Shown in pieces: positions 12,612 through 14,431 of a stretch of DNA of 14,431 nucleotides (its first letter is position 1; each line of letters starts with the position of its first letter). The notes under the pieces are model-generated. The model worked only from the letters and a program-made list of their open reading frames with translations. It searched no databases and was not told the origin of the DNA. The position numbers were made by a program, and so were the translations under genes. The stretch is from the NCBI GenBank assembly GCA_023416855.1, contig JAEZGU010000145.1:1-14431 (forward strand). The letters run 5' to 3'. Source of the DNA: Bacillota bacterium (GTDB taxonomy: Bacteria > Bacillota > Clostridia > Tissierellales > Sedimentibacteraceae).

Positions 12612-13643
12612 ATGTCAAAATTATTTACTGATTATATTATTAAGGATTTAAAGCTTAAAAATAAAATTGTTATGGCTCCAATGTGTATGTATTCATCAAA
12701 TGATGATGGTCTTGTGCAGGAATGGCATGTTATACATTATGCTTCAAGAGCTATTGGTGGTGTTGGTTTAATTATTCAGGAAGCAACAGCTGTAGAACCA
12801 AGAGGAAGAATAACCGATAAAGATTTAGGCATCTGGGATGATTCGCAAATTGAAGGTTTAAAAAGTATAGTTGATATATGTAAACGTCATGGAGCGAAAA
12901 TTGGTATTCAATTAGGTCATGCAGGTAGAAAATGTGAAGTAGATAGTGAAAGAATAATTGCACCAAGTTCCATAGCATTTAGTGAAGAATATAAAACACC
13001 TTTGGAAATGACAAAAGAAGAAATAAAAGAAGTTATTCAAAGCTTTAAATATGCTGCGGAAAGATGTTTGAAAATAGGATATGATATTATAGAAATTCAT
13101 GGAGCACACGGTTATTTAATAAATGAATTTTTGTCTCCGTTAACAAATGAGAGGAAAGATGAATACGGCGGTACGGCTGAAAATAGAGCAAGGTTTTTAA
13201 TGGAAGTAATCCGTGAAGTTAGAAAAGTATGGCCTATGGAAAAACCTTTAATGCTTAGAGTATCAGCAGAAGATTATGTAGATGAAGGTAATCATCCTGA
13301 GGACTTAGCAGAGCTTATTAATCTTGTTAAGCATGAAGGTATAGATATAATAAATGTCAGTTCCGGTGGAGTTGTCAGCGTTCTACCAAAGGCATATCAA
13401 GGATATCAAGTTAAGTTTGCAGAAGTTATAAAAGAAAAAACAAATCTTCCGGTTATAGCCGGTGGTCTAATATTAGACCCACATATGGCAGAAGAAATAT
13501 TACAAAATAATAGAGCGGATTTAATATTTATAGGAAGACAGCTATTAAGAAATCCTTACTGGCCACTTTATGCAGATCAAGAGTTAAGCAATACTATTAT
13601 GTGGCCAAGGCAATATGAAAGAGCAAAATTGAGAAAAAAATAA
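12612..13643 (+). CDS. Old Yellow Enzyme-family ene-reductase (YqjM-like NADH:flavin oxidoreductase)
   Basis: An FMN-dependent TIM-barrel enzyme that reduces activated C=C bonds of enones and related compounds with NAD(P)H. Its 343 residues match the short YqjM/NamA class rather than the long enoate reductases, which carry extra Fe-S and FAD domains. Diagnostic residues are Cys25 and Tyr27 in PMCMYS, His163 and His166 in HGAHGYL with Tyr168, and the C-terminal QYER with the Arg that in YqjM reaches into the neighbouring subunit. GGAGGG (12602-12607) lies 4 bases before the ATG. It follows the small HesB-like gene by 38 bases and precedes a hydroxyacid dehydrogenase by 21, so the three are probably co-transcribed. 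No copy of the GntR dyad is seen upstream, so control may differ from the main operon. Confidence 0.9.
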   Translation: MSKLFTDYIIKDLKLKNKIVMAPMCMYSSNDDGLVQEWHVIHYASRAIGGVGLIIQEATAVEPRGRITDKDLGIWDDSQIEGLKSIVDICKRHGAKIGIQLGHAGRKCEVDSERIIAPSSIAFSEEYKTPLEMTKEEIKEVIQSFKYAAERCLKIGYDIIEIHGAHGYLINEFLSPLTNERKDEYGGTAENRARFLMEVIREVRKVWPMEKPLMLRVSAEDYVDEGNHPEDLAELINLVKHEGIDIINVSSGGVVSVLPKAYQGYQVKFAEVIKEKTNLPVIAGGLILDPHMAEEILQNNRADLIFIGRQLLRNPYWPLYADQELSNTIMWPRQYERAKLRKK

Positions 13644-13664
13644 TATATTGAAGAGGTGAAAATA

Positions 13665-14431
13665 TTGAAAATAGTTGTATTAGACGGTTACACATTAAAC
13701 CCTGGTGATTTAAGTTGGGATGGCTTAAAGAAACTTGGTGATTTAACAGTATATGACAGAACGCCCACAGAGTTAGTTTATGATAGAATTAAAGATGCAG
13801 ATATAGTTTTTACTAACAAAACACCATTGACTGCAGAAAATATTTCAAAGTGTACTGATTTAAAATATATTGGAGTACTTGCAACAGGTTATAATATTGT
13901 TGACGTAAATGCCGCAAGAGATAGAAATATACCGGTTTCCAATATTCCTGTGTATGGAACAAATGCAGTTGCGCAAATGGCGATTGCTTTACTATTAGAA
14001 ATATGTCACCACATAGGATCTCATTCAGAATCTGTACATAATGGAGACTGGACTAAAAATGCAGATTGGTGCTATTGGAATTATCCATTGATTGAACTTG
14101 CAGGAAAGACAATGGGTATCATAGGATATGGTCGCATAGGTCAGAGTACCGGGAAAATTGCTGCTGCATTAGGGATGAATGTAATTGCTAACAATGGAGA
14201 TGCAAAAAATATTAAAAACGAATCAGAAGTATTTGTTTCCTTAGATGAGCTTCTTGCAAAATCAGACGTAATTTCATTGCACTGTCCATTGTTTCCATCA
14301 ACAGAAGGGATAATAAATAGAAAAACAATAGCAAAGATGAAAGATGGAGTAATAATAATAAACAACTCAAGGGGGCAATTAATAGTGGAACAGGATCTTG
14401 TAGATGCTTTAAATTCAGGGAAAGTATATGC
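13665..14431 (+). CDS. D-isomer-specific 2-hydroxyacid dehydrogenase, 3'-truncated by the window
   Basis: An open frame from TTG 13665 to the window end gives 255 codons plus 2 bases. The family usually has about 315-330 residues, so the C-terminal part with the catalytic His is outside. The start is preceded by GAGGTGA (13653-13659) at about 5 bases. Features are the N-terminal MKIVVLDGYTLNPGDLSW, typical of glycerate dehydrogenase/hydroxypyruvate reductase-like members, then ATGYNIVD (73-80), the Rossmann GYGRIGQ (154-160), HCPL (206-209) and the substrate-binding Arg236 in NNSRGQ. The end of the second Rossmann strand reads VIANNGD (173-179) where NAD-dependent members usually have an Asp, so cofactor choice is unclear. 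It would reduce a 2-ketoacid to a D-2-hydroxyacid or the reverse. It is third in the operon with the Old Yellow Enzyme. Confidence 0.88.
   Translation, partial: MKIVVLDGYTLNPGDLSWDGLKKLGDLTVYDRTPTELVYDRIKDADIVFTNKTPLTAENISKCTDLKYIGVLATGYNIVDVNAARDRNIPVSNIPVYGTNAVAQMAIALLLEICHHIGSHSESVHNGDWTKNADWCYWNYPLIELAGKTMGIIGYGRIGQSTGKIAAALGMNVIANNGDAKNIKNESEVFVSLDELLAKSDVISLHCPLFPSTEGIINRKTIAKMKDGVIIINNSRGQLIVEQDLVDALNSGKVY

Noticed and set aside
1..14431. Mobile elements, CRISPR arrays, tRNA or rRNA genes
   Set aside because: I saw no transposase or integrase, no regularly spaced repeats and no tRNA- or rRNA-like sequence. Gene orientation and composition look uniform throughout.

Overview
The window is AT-rich, uses AGGAGG-type ribosome binding sites and some TTG starts, and packs its genes on one strand. 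It encodes strictly anaerobic functions: a butyrate kinase/phosphotransbutyrylase pair, a CoA-acylating aldehyde dehydrogenase and a ferredoxin-nitroreductase fusion. This points to a fermentative clostridial Firmicute. I cannot name the genus. Every gene I support is on the + strand, and the window cuts a gene at each end.

Layout. (1) 1-250: the tail of an upstream gene, overlapping a ThiS/MoaD-like sulfur-carrier protein, then a strong terminator. (2) 275-9674: a promoter with a downstream 21-bp dyad, a 120-base leader, then eight closely spaced genes: butyrate kinase, acylating aldehyde dehydrogenase, phosphate butyryltransferase-like enzyme, 2x[4Fe-4S]-nitroreductase, MFS transporter, SDR dehydrogenase, ThDP-dependent C-C lyase/decarboxylase-like enzyme and Zn-dependent alcohol dehydrogenase. 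A long imperfect hairpin closes the operon. (3) 9706-10578: a FadR-type GntR regulator with its own promoter, dyad and terminator. (4) 10599-12047: a second MFS transporter, of monocarboxylate/OFA appearance, again with promoter, dyad and terminator. (5) 12156-14431: tandem promoters, then a small HesB-like protein, an Old Yellow Enzyme and a D-2-hydroxyacid dehydrogenase that runs off the window.

How the genes may work together (inference). The two alcohol dehydrogenases would oxidise a hydroxylated or diol substrate brought in by the MFS carriers. The ThDP enzyme would cleave or decarboxylate the resulting keto compound to an aldehyde. The acylating dehydrogenase would make an acyl-CoA, and the phosphotransacylase plus kinase would convert it through an acyl-phosphate to a free acid and ATP. 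That is a complete substrate-level phosphorylation module, but the substrate cannot be read from the sequence and I recognise no described pathway with this exact gene set.

The strongest non-coding signal is a 21-bp near-palindrome (half-site GTAnTATGTA, mirrored around one central base). It lies immediately downstream of the -10 box of exactly three promoters: the eight-gene operon, the GntR gene and the second MFS gene. This defines a likely local GntR regulon and ties the second transporter to the pathway.
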